Counted from the first letter of the stretch, positions 8,901-19,325 are shown. The stretch: 51,359 nucleotides of DNA from Nocardiopsis alkaliphila YIM 80379 (GCF_000341005.1 NZ_ANBD01000078.1:1-51359); one strand, 5' to 3'. Program-made: numbers and translations. The notes: generated by a model not told the origin, from the sequence alone.

Positions 8901-9850
8901 TGACACTCCGCGTCAAAGACCTGAAGGTCTACTACCAGACCCTGCGCGGGGACGTCCACGCCCTCGACGGGGTGAACTTCGAGCTCGCCGACGGCGAGAT
9001 CATGGGCCTGGCCGGCGAGTCGGGCTGTGGTAAGAGCACCCTCGGTAAGAGCCTGATCCGCCTGGACTCTCGAATGCGCCACGTGGACGGCACGATCGAG
9101 TTGGACGGCGAGAACGTCCCGATCGCCGATGACCGGGGCATGAACCGGTTCCGCTACCACGAGATCTCGCTCATCCCCCAGTACGCGATGAGCGCGCTCA
9201 ACCCCACCCGCAAGATCGGGCGGATGATCAACGAGTTGTTGCAGTCGCGTGGCGTGAAGCCGAGCGAGGTCGCCGAGGAACTGAAGCGTCGCCTGGAGCT
9301 GGTCGGACTGGACCCCGACGTGCTCAACCGTTTCCCGATCGAGCTGTCCGGTGGGATGAAGCAGCGGGTGGTCATGGTGATGGCCACCCTGCTCAACCCC
9401 TCCGTGCTCATCGCGGACGAGGCGACGTCGGCCCTGGACGTGTCGACCCAGCGGTCGGTGGTCGAATCCATGGTGGAGTTCCGTGACCGGGGCTTCGTCA
9501 AGAGCATGATCTTCGTGACGCACGACATCTCGCTCGTCTACCAGATGGCCGACACGGTCATGGTGATGTACGCGGGCCGGATCGCCGAGAAGGCGCCGGC
9601 GAGCACCATCATCAACTCTCCACAGCACCCCTACACCAAGATGCTCATCGGGGCTCTGCCGGAGGTGGGGTCCACGGTCGAAACACGTCTGGAGGGTATC
9701 CCGGGCACTCCGCCGGGCCTGCTCAAGCCGCCCACCGGTTGCCGGTTCAAGGCCCGTTGTCCCATCGCCTCGGAGGAGTGCTCCCAAGTGCCTCCCCTGG
9801 TGGAGATCGAACCCGGCCATTGGGCCGCCTGCTGGAAGACGGGGAGGTAG
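8900..9850 (+). CDS. ABC transporter ATP-binding protein, DppD/OppD type
   Basis: First ATPase subunit, 316 residues. Walker A is GESGCGKST (residues 39-47), the signature is LSGGMKQR, Walker B is VLIADEATSALD and the switch histidine lies in VTHD. The C-terminal oligopeptide-transporter extension with cysteines (CRFKARCPIASEEC) is present, as usual for DppD/OppD. ATG 8900 overlaps the previous stop by one base; the frame is open upstream but only the 8900 start gives a normal N-terminus. It should energise the two permeases encoded just upstream together with the next gene product. Confidence 0.93.
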   Translation: MTLRVKDLKVYYQTLRGDVHALDGVNFELADGEIMGLAGESGCGKSTLGKSLIRLDSRMRHVDGTIELDGENVPIADDRGMNRFRYHEISLIPQYAMSALNPTRKIGRMINELLQSRGVKPSEVAEELKRRLELVGLDPDVLNRFPIELSGGMKQRVVMVMATLLNPSVLIADEATSALDVSTQRSVVESMVEFRDRGFVKSMIFVTHDISLVYQMADTVMVMYAGRIAEKAPASTIINSPQHPYTKMLIGALPEVGSTVETRLEGIPGTPPGLLKPPTGCRFKARCPIASEECSQVPPLVEIEPGHWAACWKTGR

Positions 9851-9854
9851 CGCC

Positions 9855-10766
9855 GTGCTGGAACTGAGCCACGTGCACAAGGTGTACCGGGTGGGCGCGT
9901 TCGGCGGCGCCAAACTGCGTGCGGTGCGCGACGTCAACCTGCTGGTGAAGCCGGGTGAGGTGGTGTCGCTGATCGGTGAGTCCGGCAGTGGCAAGAGCAC
10001 CATCGGCAAGATGGTGCTCGGCCTGACCAAGCCCTCTCAAGGAACCATCACCTTCGAGGGCGAGGACATCACCCGGATTCGGGGGTTCGCGGCGAGGAAG
10101 GAGTACTACGGGCGCGTGCAGGGCGTCTTCCAGGACCCCTTCAGCTCCTTCAACCCCATCTTCAAGGCGGACCGGGTCTTCGAGATGATCCGTACCTCCT
10201 ATTTCCCAGGCGTCTCCGACGCCGACTGGCGGGAGAAGGTCCTGGACGTGGTCGGCACGGTCCGCCTGGACCCCGAGAACGTCCTCAACAAGTACCCGCA
10301 CCAGCTCAGTGGTGGTCAGCTGCAACGGCTGCTGATCGCCCGGGCGCTGCTGCTGGACATCCGACTGCTGGTGGCCGACGAGATCATCAGCATGTTGGAC
10401 GCCTCCACCCGCATCGACGTGCTCAACCTGCTGGCCGACCTCAAGGAACGCGGCCTGGGCATCCTGTTCGTCACCCATGACCTGTCCCTTGGCAACTACG
10501 TCAGTGACCGGTCGGTGATCCTGCACAAGGGCGCCATCGCCGAGATGGGCCCCACCAGGAGGGTGTTCGAGAACCCGCTGCACCCCTACAGCCGACACCT
10601 TCTCTCGTGCGTGCCCCAGCTGCACCGCACCTGGGCCGAGGTGGACGCCGAACTGGCCGCGAATCCGCCTGAGGACTTCGAACCGCCCACGGTCGAGGAG
10701 GGCGACGACTCCGCTCCACTGGTGGAGGCCGAAGAGGGGCACTTCGTGGGGATCGACCAGCGCTGA
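9855..10766 (+). CDS. ABC transporter ATP-binding protein, DppF/OppF type
   Basis: Second ATPase subunit, 303 residues. Walker A is GESGSGKST (41-49), the Q-loop is VFQDPFSSFNP, the signature is LSGGQLQR and the switch histidine is in VTHDLS. Walker B reads LLVADEIISMLDAS instead of the common DEPTSALD; the catalytic Asp-Glu is intact, so activity is expected. The usual cysteine-rich C-terminal extension is absent and replaced by an acidic tail. GTG 9855 is four bases after the previous stop with GGGGAGG at 9841-9847. The gap of 53 bases to the beta-mannosidase gene suggests co-transcription. Confidence 0.92.
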   Translation: MLELSHVHKVYRVGAFGGAKLRAVRDVNLLVKPGEVVSLIGESGSGKSTIGKMVLGLTKPSQGTITFEGEDITRIRGFAARKEYYGRVQGVFQDPFSSFNPIFKADRVFEMIRTSYFPGVSDADWREKVLDVVGTVRLDPENVLNKYPHQLSGGQLQRLLIARALLLDIRLLVADEIISMLDASTRIDVLNLLADLKERGLGILFVTHDLSLGNYVSDRSVILHKGAIAEMGPTRRVFENPLHPYSRHLLSCVPQLHRTWAEVDAELAANPPEDFEPPTVEEGDDSAPLVEAEEGHFVGIDQR

Positions 10767-10819
10767 GCACCCGTTCGCGCTCACGGGGCAAGCAACACAT
10801 CAAGGGAAGAGGAGCACGC

Positions 10820-13321
10820 ATGACCGCGTGGTTCGACCTGAACGACGGCTGGTCCCTGGCCGCGGTGCCTCATGAGGGCCCGTTGCCGGAGCCGGCCACC
10901 AGAATCGGGGAGATCGCCGCCACCGTGCCGGGTTGTGTCCACACCGACCTGCTCGACCATGGTCTGATCGAGGACCCCTACCTCGACGACAACGAGACCA
11001 GGCTGGGCTGGATCGGTCGTACCGACTGGAGGTACGTCCGGTCCCTGGCCGCCGAGGTCGAAGCCTTGGCCGAGAGTGCTCCGGCCGAACGGGTGGACTT
11101 GGTGTGCGAAGGATTGGACACCTTCGCCACCGTCCGGGTCGGTGACCGTGAGGTCGGCCGTACCGCCAACATGCACCGGTCGTATCGTTTCGACGTCACC
11201 GAGGCGTTGGGGGAGGCGGGGGGACGCCCCGAGCTGGAGGTACGTTTCGACGCACCCTACCGGCACGCCGAAGCGGAACGGGAACGTTCGGGCCCCTTCC
11301 CCGCCGCTTATGACGAGCCCTACCAGTACGTCCGCAAGATGGCTTGCAACTTCGGTTGGGACTGGGGTCCCACCGTGGTCACCTCCGGCATCTGGCGGCC
11401 CATCCGCCTGCATGCCTGGTCCACCGCTCGGTTGGCCTCGGTCCGGCCCTTGGTGTCGGTCACCGGAGACGCCTCCCAGGGGCGTGTCTGCCTCCGCTTG
11501 GACGTGGAACGTACCGGTCCCGGCCGGGACACGGAGTTGACGGTGACCGCCTCGGTCGCCGGAACGAGCGGCACCGTCACCGTTCCGGCGGATGAGGACG
11601 GCGCGGCCTTGGAACTGGTCGTCACCGACCCCGAACTGTGGTGGCCACGCGGCCACGGAGCCCAGCCCCAGTACGAACTGGTGGTGGAGCTGTCCGGCTC
11701 CGGGACACTCCTGGACACGTGGAAACGGCGGATCGGGTTCCGGAACGTGGCCATCGCCAGTACTCCGGACCGGCAGGGGACGGGTTTCGCGGTGCGGGTC
11801 AACGGCCGCGACGTCCTCGTCAAGGGAGCCAACTGGATTCCCGACGACGCCTTTCCCTCTCGGGTCGGTCGTGACCGTTACCGGGAGCGGATCGACCAGG
11901 CCTGCGAGGCCGGTATGAACCTGCTGCGGGTATGGGGCGGCGGTATTTACGAGTCCGAGGACTTCTACGAACTGTGCTCCGAGCGCGGTCTCCTGGTCTG
12001 GCAGGACTTCCTGTTCGCATGCGCCGCCTACCCCGAGGACGAACCCCTCTACTCGGAGGTGGAGGCGGAGGCCCGCGAGGCCGTCGCCCGTCTGTCTTCG
12101 CACGCCTCGCTGGCCGTGTGGTGTGGCAACAACGAGAACGTCTGGGGCCACGAGGACTGGGGCTGGAAGGAGATCCTGGCCGGGCGGCCCTGGGGGGCCG
12201 GCTACTATCTGGACCTCTTGCCTCGGGTGGTGGACGAACTCGACCCCACCCGCCCCTACTGGCCGGGCAGCCCTTACTCCGAGGGTGAGGGCGTTCACCC
12301 CAACGACCCCGCGCACGGCACCATGCACCTGTGGGACGTATGGAACGAGCTCGACTACACCGTCTATCGCGACCACCGGCCCCGGTTCGCCGCGGAGTTC
12401 GGTTACCAGGCACCGCCCAACCACTCCACCCTGCGCGCGGCGGTGTCCGACGAACCGCTCACCTCGACCTCACCTGGTGTCCTGCACCACCAGAAGGCCA
12501 TCGAGGGCAACGCCAAACTCGCCCGCGGGCTGTCCCTGCACTTCGGTGAGCGGGACTGGTCCTACGACGACTGGCACTACCTCACCCAGGTCAACCAGGC
12601 TCGGGCACTCGCTCTAGGGGTGGAACACTTCCGTTCCACTTGGCCCCACTGCACCGGCACCGTGGTGTGGCAACTCAACGACTGTTGGCCGGTCACGTCT
12701 TGGGCGGCGGTGGACGGGGCGGGTCTGCGCAAACCGCTGTGGTACGCGCTGCGCCGGGTCTACGCGGACCGGGTCGCCACGGTCCAGCCGACCTCCGATG
12801 GGTTGGTCGTGGTCCTGGGCAACGACACCGACATCGAATGGGTGACGGAGGTGACGGTGGCCCGTCGGGACGTCCACCAGGGGGACACGCTGTCCACCTC
12901 CTCGCATCCGGTACGGGTGGCCCCGCGCGGCGCGCTGCGGCTTCCGGTGCCCCAGGAGGTGGCTCGGGCCACCTCCTCGACCGGGGAGGTGCTCACCGTC
13001 GACGGGGCGGGAGAACGCGCGTGGTGGTTCTTCTCCAGAGACTTGGATGTCGAGTACCAAAAACCGCAATTCGATGTGGAAACCCGGGTCGTTGGTTCCG
13101 ATTTGTGGGTGAAGGTCCGAGCCGGCGTGCTCTTGCGAGATCTGGTCCTGAACGTCGATCGGATCGATCCGCGGGCCGTGGTCGACAGTGCTTTGGTGAC
13201 CCTCTTGCCGGGGGAGGAGCACACCTTCACGATCGCCGGTGGAGCTGGGTTGGACCCGGAGGAGGTGACGAGCACACCGGTCCTGAGGTGTGTCAACGAC
13301 GCTCTGGCGACCTCTTCGTGA
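10820..13321 (+). CDS. Beta-mannosidase, glycoside hydrolase family 2
   Basis: Cleaves terminal beta-1,4-linked mannose from mannooligosaccharides. The 833-residue protein has the GH2 order: N-terminal sugar-binding domain (to about 180, with the mannosidase hallmark NFGWDWGP), an immunoglobulin-like domain, the TIM barrel starting at RDVLVKGANWIPDD, and C-terminal beta domains. Glu439 in WCGNNENVWG is the expected acid/base and Glu526 in RFAAEFGYQAPP the expected nucleophile. There is no signal peptide, so it should act in the cytoplasm on sugars imported by the transporter encoded upstream. ATG 10820 is preceded by AGAGGAG. The strongest family matches by eye are actinobacterial beta-mannosidases such as Thermobifida ManB. 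Confidence 0.94.
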   Translation: MTAWFDLNDGWSLAAVPHEGPLPEPATRIGEIAATVPGCVHTDLLDHGLIEDPYLDDNETRLGWIGRTDWRYVRSLAAEVEALAESAPAERVDLVCEGLDTFATVRVGDREVGRTANMHRSYRFDVTEALGEAGGRPELEVRFDAPYRHAEAERERSGPFPAAYDEPYQYVRKMACNFGWDWGPTVVTSGIWRPIRLHAWSTARLASVRPLVSVTGDASQGRVCLRLDVERTGPGRDTELTVTASVAGTSGTVTVPADEDGAALELVVTDPELWWPRGHGAQPQYELVVELSGSGTLLDTWKRRIGFRNVAIASTPDRQGTGFAVRVNGRDVLVKGANWIPDDAFPSRVGRDRYRERIDQACEAGMNLLRVWGGGIYESEDFYELCSERGLLVWQDFLFACAAYPEDEPLYSEVEAEAREAVARLSSHASLAVWCGNNENVWGHEDWGWKEILAGRPWGAGYYLDLLPRVVDELDPTRPYWPGSPYSEGEGVHPNDPAHGTMHLWDVWNELDYTVYRDHRPRFAAEFGYQAPPNHSTLRAAVSDEPLTSTSPGVLHHQKAIEGNAKLARGLSLHFGERDWSYDDWHYLTQVNQARALALGVEHFRSTWPHCTGTVVWQLNDCWPVTSWAAVDGAGLRKPLWYALRRVYADRVATVQPTSDGLVVVLGNDTDIEWVTEVTVARRDVHQGDTLSTSSHPVRVAPRGALRLPVPQEVARATSSTGEVLTVDGAGERAWWFFSRDLDVEYQKPQFDVETRVVGSDLWVKVRAGVLLRDLVLNVDRIDPRAVVDSALVTLLPGEEHTFTIAGGAGLDPEEVTSTPVLRCVNDALATSS

Positions 13322-13371
13322 AGAGGTCGTGACACTCGGGTGGCCGTCACTGGATTCACACGCCTTCCCAC

Positions 13372-13403
13372 CACGGCCCGCCGGTATTCCTCGGCGGGCC
13401 GTG
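13372..13403 (+). terminator. Hairpin terminator after the mannoside operon
   Basis: Arms CACGGCCCGCCG (13372-13383) and CGGCGGGCCGTG (13392-13403) pair perfectly over 12 bp around an 8-base loop and are followed by GTGTGTT. It lies 51 bases after the beta-mannosidase stop. Confidence 0.75.
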
Positions 13404-13598
13404 TGTGTTGCCACACCGAAAGTCCTCGCCTTCCGGGCCGACTGTGATACCTTCAAGGTGATTGTTAGTCGTTGAATTTCGCAGTTGGTGTTTTGCCCGC
13501 GGAGTTTGTGACCGGCGGGCGGTTTCTCACGGAGTCGGCTCGCGGCAATTTTCGGGCGTGAGTATGCGCTCGTGGTACACCGAGCTGAAGGAGAGAAC
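13404..13598 (+). promoter_or_regulatory. Promoter and probable long leader of the cold-shock gene
   Basis: No gene is visible here. The stretch is locally less GC-rich around 13440-13500. It contains a small hairpin between GCCCGC near 13496 and GCGGGC near 13516. Long structured leaders are usual for cspA-type genes, but no clear -35/-10 pair can be named. Confidence 0.35.
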
Positions 13599-13802
13599 AT
13601 GGCTCAGGGAACTGTGAAGTGGTTCAACGGCGAGAAGGGCTTCGGCTTCATCTCCCCCGACGGTGGCGGCCCCGACGCCTTCGTTCACTACAGCGCCATC
13701 CAGGGTTCGGGCTTCCGTAACCTGGAGGAGAACCAGCGCGTGGAGTTCGAGGTCGTCGAAGGCACCCGCGGCCCGCAGGCCGAGAACGTCGTCGCCCTCT
13801 AA
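13599..13802 (+). CDS. Cold-shock protein, CspA family
   Basis: A 67-residue nucleic-acid-binding protein consisting of one cold-shock (OB-fold) domain. RNP1 is KGFGFISP and RNP2 is DAFVHYSAI, in the order typical of actinobacterial CspA proteins, beginning [17 protein letters not shown]. It probably acts as an RNA chaperone. ATG 13599 is chosen over an upstream in-frame start because the family begins here and GAAGGAGA stands at 13587-13594. It is a single-gene unit between two terminators. Confidence 0.95.
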   Translation: MAQGTVKWFNGEKGFGFISPDGGGPDAFVHYSAIQGSGFRNLEENQRVEFEVVEGTRGPQAENVVAL

Positions 13803-13855
13803 GAACGCGAAGACGTAGCGCCGTCGCCCTCTTTTCGAGGGCGTCAACGACGCGG

Positions 13856-13890
13856 AACACCCCCGGTGGGCATCGCCCACCGGGGGTGTT
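13856..13890. terminator. Strong bidirectional terminator between the cold-shock gene and glpD
   Basis: AACACCCCCGGTGGG (13856-13870) pairs perfectly with CCCACCGGGGGTGTT (13876-13890) around CATCG. The two genes converge on it. A smaller hairpin (GCCCTC/GAGGGC, 13826-13842) precedes it. Confidence 0.85.
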
Positions 13891-13896
13891 CGTCGT

Positions 13897-15465
13897 TCAG
13901 CCCTCCAAAAGCCTCCGGGTGCGCTCGCGCACCTCGGCCCCGTCCAACCCCCGGACCGTCACCGTGGTGCGTCGGCGCAGCGCGTCATCGACGGTCACCG
14001 CCCACTCTCGCTCCCGGGCGAACACCACTTGTGCCCAGATGTCCGGGCCGTCGGGGTGGATTCGTTCGCCCAGAGCCGGTTCCTCACGCACCAGCGCCGC
14101 GATGTCCAAGGCCAGGCTTCCGTAGTGCGAGGCCAGGTGGCGGGCGACCAATGGGTCCAGGCGAGCTCCGGGTTCACGGTCGATGATGAGCCGGTGGGTG
14201 ATCGCGTCGGGGCTGGCCAGACCCGGAAGCGGCACGGTCTTGAGCGGGACCGCCATGTCCTCCGCCAGCGGCACAGAGGACACCTTGCGCAGCTCCTCCA
14301 GCACCGTTCGTCCGATGTGCCGGTAGGTGGTCCACTTGCCTCCGGCCACCGATAGCATCCCGCCCTTGCCCTGGCTGAGAACGGTCTCCCGCTTGGCCGA
14401 ACTGGTCTCACCGGGGCCGCCCGGCAACACGCGCAGCCCCGCGAAGGAGTACGTCATGTGCTCGCGGTCCAGGTAGGAAGGGTCGATGCCCAGGGCCGCC
14501 TCGCCGAGAATCTGGTCCACGTCGGAGGAGACCACACCGACCTCGCCGGGGTCGCCCTCATAGGTCTGGTCCGTGGTGCCGAGCAGCAGGTGGTCCTCCC
14601 ACGGGATGGCGAACGAGACCCGGTACTTGTCCACGGGGATGGTCAAGGCGGCCCGCCAGGGCTCTGGAGTGCGCAGTATCAGGTGGGCGCCCTTGGACAG
14701 ACGCACGCTGGGTGCCGCCTTCGGATCCTCCAAGCGGCGCAGGTGGTCCACCCACGGGCCGGTCGCGTTGAGGACCAGGCGAGCGTCGACGCCGAACTCC
14801 CCCCCACCGATCCGGTCGCGCACCTGGGCGCCGGTGACCCGGTTCCGCGTGGTGCGCAACGCCAAGACCTCGGCGTGGTTGAGCACCACGGCACCAGCGT
14901 CCACGGCGGCGCGCACCGTCATCACCGCCATGCGGCTGTCGTTCATCTGGTGGTCGCCGTAGGCGGCGACCGACTTCAGGCCGTTGGTGCGCAGCCCCGG
15001 CGCCAGACGCTTGGCCTGCTTGGGGGAGAGTAGTCGGCCCATTCCGTCACCGAAGGCCGACAACGCGGAGTAGAGGAAGACCCCGGCGCCCATCTTGGCG
15101 GCTCCGTGCGGACCGTCGGCGTAGATCGGTACGAGGAAGGGACGGTGGTTGACCAGGTGTGGAGCCACCTCGGAGGCCAGAGCGCGCCGTTCCTTGTGGT
15201 TCTCGGCGACCAGACGCACGTTGCCGGTCTGGAGGTAGCGCAACCCGCCGTGCACGAGCTTGGAGGAAGCGCTGGAGGTGGCACCGGCGAAGTCTCCGGC
15301 GTCGACCATGGCCACGCGCAGCCCTGCCTGGGTGGCGGTCCAGGCGACGGAGGTGCCCAGGATGCCGCCGCCGATGACGAGCAGGTCGAAGGTGCCCCGG
15401 GCGAGTTCTTCGCGGGTGCGGGAGCGGAGGGCGGGGATGTTGTCGTGGCGAGTGCCAACGGTCAT
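13897..15465 (-). CDS. glpD: Glycerol-3-phosphate dehydrogenase (FAD-dependent)
   Basis: Oxidises sn-glycerol 3-phosphate to dihydroxyacetone phosphate at the membrane, feeding electrons to quinones. The 522-residue protein shows the FAD-binding dinucleotide fold VIGGGILG (residues 30-37), the GlpD/GlpO signature SSKLVHGGLRYL, and the conserved GKWTTYRHIG block before the C-terminal DAO domain. The start ATG at 15465 is preferred over an upstream in-frame codon because family members begin here and the upstream part would extend across the promoter. It is the last gene of the glycerol block, with its own promoter and regulator site upstream. Confidence 0.94.
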   Translation of the reverse strand: MTVGTRHDNIPALRSRTREELARGTFDLLVIGGGILGTSVAWTATQAGLRVAMVDAGDFAGATSSASSKLVHGGLRYLQTGNVRLVAENHKERRALASEVAPHLVNHRPFLVPIYADGPHGAAKMGAGVFLYSALSAFGDGMGRLLSPKQAKRLAPGLRTNGLKSVAAYGDHQMNDSRMAVMTVRAAVDAGAVVLNHAEVLALRTTRNRVTGAQVRDRIGGGEFGVDARLVLNATGPWVDHLRRLEDPKAAPSVRLSKGAHLILRTPEPWRAALTIPVDKYRVSFAIPWEDHLLLGTTDQTYEGDPGEVGVVSSDVDQILGEAALGIDPSYLDREHMTYSFAGLRVLPGGPGETSSAKRETVLSQGKGGMLSVAGGKWTTYRHIGRTVLEELRKVSSVPLAEDMAVPLKTVPLPGLASPDAITHRLIIDREPGARLDPLVARHLASHYGSLALDIAALVREEPALGERIHPDGPDIWAQVVFAREREWAVTVDDALRRRTTVTVRGLDGAEVRERTRRLLEG

Positions 15466-15546
15466 GGCTGGTGCTCCGTCCGTAGGGAAGGGGTGGCTGC
15501 CGCACATACCTGAACGGACTTGATGTTTCAGGTTGCTTTCGAATTG

Positions 15547-15574
15547 ATCATACGACAATGCCGTACGCTATCAA
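15547..15574 (-). promoter_or_regulatory. glpD promoter with a GylR-type operator in the spacer
   Basis: On the minus strand TTGATA (15574-15569) and TATGAT (15552-15547) are separated by 16 bases and form a good vegetative promoter. The spacer is filled by the dyad TACGACAATGCCGTA (plus strand, 15551-15565), which recurs before glpK and before the regulator gene. A repressor bound here would block RNA polymerase. Confidence 0.75.
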
Positions 15575-15685
15575 GATTAGGTCGCCCCCTGTCCGTTGTT
15601 CGTGGACATCGGCGTTGCTGGGAGCGGTGAATATTGAGGCAACTTTTGCAAAGAGGGAGGGGTGTGGTGCTTGTTGGGTGAGTGA

Positions 15686-15700
15686 TGCGGCATTGTCGAA
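15686..15700. promoter_or_regulatory. Possible weak auxiliary GylR-type site
   Basis: TGCGGCATTGTCGAA matches 12 of 15 positions of the perfect glpK site. Its centre is 135 bp from the centre of the glpD operator. It could be a secondary site or chance. The rest of the 305-base glpF-glpD gap holds an inverted repeat (GGGGCGCCC at 15707-15715 with GGGCGCCCC at 15745-15753) that may end glpF transcription. Confidence 0.35.
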
Positions 15701-15770
15701 CGACGAGGGGCGCCCACAGCCGGTCGGGGCGTCCGGCCAGGGTCGGGCGCCCCCGGAAACCGGAGAGCGT

Positions 15771-16520
15771 TCAGGAACCGAAACCGGTGAGGTTCCAGAT
15801 CCAGGCGCCGAGCACACCGCCGATGACGGGTCCCACGATCGGGATCCAGGAATATCCCCAGTCGGAGGGGCCTTTGCCCGCGATGGGCAGCAGGGCGTGC
15901 GCGACACGTGGACCCAGGTCACGAGCCGGGTTGATGGCGTACCCGGTGGGGCCACCGAGGGACAGACCGATCGCGAACACCAGCAGACCGATGAGCAAAG
16001 GGGCCAGGCCATTGGTGAACAGGTTGGCCAGGTCGGCCTGGCCCGCCGATACGGCCCCGGAGTTGGCGCCGATGCCGAGGATGCCCAGCAGCAGCATCGC
16101 GGTACCGATGATCTCCGTGGTCAGGTTGGCCACGGGGTTGCGCACCGCCGGGATGGTGCTGAACACGCTCAGCTTGGCGTCCGGGTCTTCGGTGATCTTC
16201 CAGTGGGAGAGGTAGGCCAGGTACACCAGGCAGGCACCGAAGAAGGCACCGACGAGCTGGGCACCGATGTAACCGGGCACCAGGGCCCAGTCGAACTCAC
16301 CGATACTGGCCAGACCCAGCGTCACCGCCGGGTTGATGTGGGCACCGCTGGTGGTACCGGCGACGTAGACGGCCATCGTGACCGCCATGCCCCAGCCGAA
16401 CGTCACCACGATCCAGCCCCCGGCGAGGGCCTTGGACCGGGCGAGGGCGACACCGGCGACGACACCGCAGCCGAGAAGGGTGAGGATCGCCGTTCCGACG
16501 AATTCCGCGAGATAGACCAT
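15771..16520 (-). CDS. glpF: Glycerol uptake facilitator (aquaglyceroporin)
   Basis: A 249-residue major intrinsic protein that lets glycerol diffuse through the membrane. Both pore motifs are present: NPA at residues 63-65 (GAHINPAVT) and NPARD at 197-201. The aspartate after the second NPAR marks glycerol facilitators rather than strict aquaporins. Six membrane helices can be followed. ATG 16520 has GGAGG a few bases upstream. It lies between glpK and glpD in the same direction, separated from glpK by a hairpin. Confidence 0.94.
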   Translation of the reverse strand: MVYLAEFVGTAILTLLGCGVVAGVALARSKALAGGWIVVTFGWGMAVTMAVYVAGTTSGAHINPAVTLGLASIGEFDWALVPGYIGAQLVGAFFGACLVYLAYLSHWKITEDPDAKLSVFSTIPAVRNPVANLTTEIIGTAMLLLGILGIGANSGAVSAGQADLANLFTNGLAPLLIGLLVFAIGLSLGGPTGYAINPARDLGPRVAHALLPIAGKGPSDWGYSWIPIVGPVIGGVLGAWIWNLTGFGS

Positions 16521-16670
16521 GGGACCTCCGCCCCGTGCGGGGCAGCCGGGTCACGGGTGGTCCCCGCCGGGGCTCGGGACTCCGAAACGGAGTCGTGATC
16601 ACCCACCGGGATAATCGGACACACCCGTCACAGATGGATGGGGAGGGGAACCGATCAGGAGTCCCCGGAC

Positions 16671-16714
16671 CGCACCCCAGGGGTTCCAGTTGGCGCTAGC
16701 GTCCCTGGGGTGCG
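16671..16714 (-). terminator. Hairpin between glpK and glpF
   Basis: CGCACCCCAGGG (16671-16682) pairs perfectly with CCCTGGGGTGCG (16703-16714) across a 20-base loop. It lies 37 bases beyond the glpK stop and about 150 bases before the glpF start, so it may reduce read-through into glpF. Confidence 0.6.
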
Positions 16715-16750
16715 GGTGTGTGGGGGGTGGGATCGAGGTCCCACCCGGCG

Positions 16751-18250
<1,500 letters not shown>

Positions 18251-18324
18251 CGGTCTCGCCTTCAGGTGACGTGTCTGGGGACGGGGGTCGAAACGTGCGA
18301 TAGGGCAGTGATCATCGCACGGCG

Positions 18325-18339
18325 TACGGCATTGCCGTA
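18325..18339. promoter_or_regulatory. GylR-type operator upstream of glpK
   Basis: TACGGCATTGCCGTA is a perfect odd dyad (7-1-7). It lies 75-89 bases upstream of the glpK start and matches the sites before glpD (15551-15565) and before the IclR-type gene (19326-19340). Confidence 0.75.
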
Positions 18340-18458
18340 TGAGCAGGCGTTAGTTTCGACCGTTTCTCCTTCTCATGTCAAGACGGTGTGACGCAATCGT
18401 GTCGTGTGGGTCACACGTTCTTGGTACCCACGGTCCCAGGAGGAAACAGACACACGAA

Positions 18459-18495
18459 GAGCACCACTCCGGAGGGATACCCCGAGGTGGTGCTC
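18459..18495 (-). terminator. Hairpin after the IclR-type regulator gene
   Basis: GAGCACCAC (18459-18467) pairs with GTGGTGCTC (18487-18495). A short T run follows on the plus strand. It lies 21 bases beyond the regulator stop and probably separates its transcript from glpK. Confidence 0.6.
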
Positions 18496-18515
18496 GTTTT
18501 ACCGAAGGGAAGGGC

Positions 18516-19304
18516 TCAGTAGGGGGTGGCGCCGAGGTCTCGGGAGACGGCTCGCGCCGCGTCGCGGACGTAGGAGACCTGTTCCATGTCGGGTCCGCCG
18601 GACGCGTCGCGCAGGCGCTCCACCGCGCCCCTCACCCCGATGGCGCCCACGGTCACCCCGCGTCGGTCCCGGATCGGCGCGGCGATGGAGACCTCACCGT
18701 CGACGAGCTCCTCGACCTCCCAGCCCCACCCCTGTTCCCGGATCTGGTCCAGCCGCTTCTCCAGGGCCGGCATCGACGTGACCGTGTGCCGGGTGAACGG
18801 GGTGAGCGCGACCGCGCCGTCGGTCTCCACCTCACCCACCTCCTCCGGCACCGCCAAGGGGTCGAAGGCCATCAGCACCCTGCCCAGGGCGCTGGCGTGC
18901 AACGGCAGCAGGGTGCCCACGTCCAGGGTCTGTCGGCTGGCGTCCGGGCGGAAGACGTGGTGTACCACCAGGACCTGGTGTTTGTGCAGCGTGCCGATCC
19001 GCACGCTCTCCCCGCTGCGCGACGCCAGGGTGTCCGCCCAGTTCAGGGCGCGGGTGCGCAATTCGTTGCCGTCCAGGTAGCGGGTGCCCAGGCTCAACAT
19101 GCCCCCGCCCAGGCGGTAGCGGCTCGACTCGGCGTCCTGCTCCACGAAGCCGACGTGCTGGAGGGTGCGCAGGATGCCGAGCACCGTGCCCTTGGGCAGC
19201 TCCACGGAACGGGAGATCTCAGCCAGGCTCAGTCCCCGGGCGCCACTGGCCAAGAGCCGCAGGATCGCGGCGGCGCGTTCGATGGACTGGATTCTTCCCG
19301 GCAT
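18516..19304 (-). CDS. IclR-family regulator of the glycerol genes (GylR type)
   Basis: A 262-residue regulator with an N-terminal winged helix-turn-helix (about 5-65; LSLAEISRSVELPKGTVLGILRTL) and a C-terminal IclR effector domain (about 75-255). In Streptomyces the glycerol operon is controlled by GylR of this family, and the position beside glpK/glpF/glpD supports the same role. A dyad shared with the glpK and glpD upstream regions occurs 22 bases before its start, which suggests autoregulation. On the minus strand TACTAG (19327-19322) could be its -10 box, giving a very short leader. Confidence 0.88.
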   Translation of the reverse strand: MPGRIQSIERAAAILRLLASGARGLSLAEISRSVELPKGTVLGILRTLQHVGFVEQDAESSRYRLGGGMLSLGTRYLDGNELRTRALNWADTLASRSGESVRIGTLHKHQVLVVHHVFRPDASRQTLDVGTLLPLHASALGRVLMAFDPLAVPEEVGEVETDGAVALTPFTRHTVTSMPALEKRLDQIREQGWGWEVEELVDGEVSIAAPIRDRRGVTVGAIGVRGAVERLRDASGGPDMEQVSYVRDAARAVSRDLGATPY

Positions 19305-19325
19305 TGCGGTGCTACCACTCTCTAG

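Noticed and set aside
7132-9000. Long minus-strand frames opposite the permease genes
   Set aside because: Composition is low-complexity and no start signals or domains are seen; the plus-strand permeases are certain.
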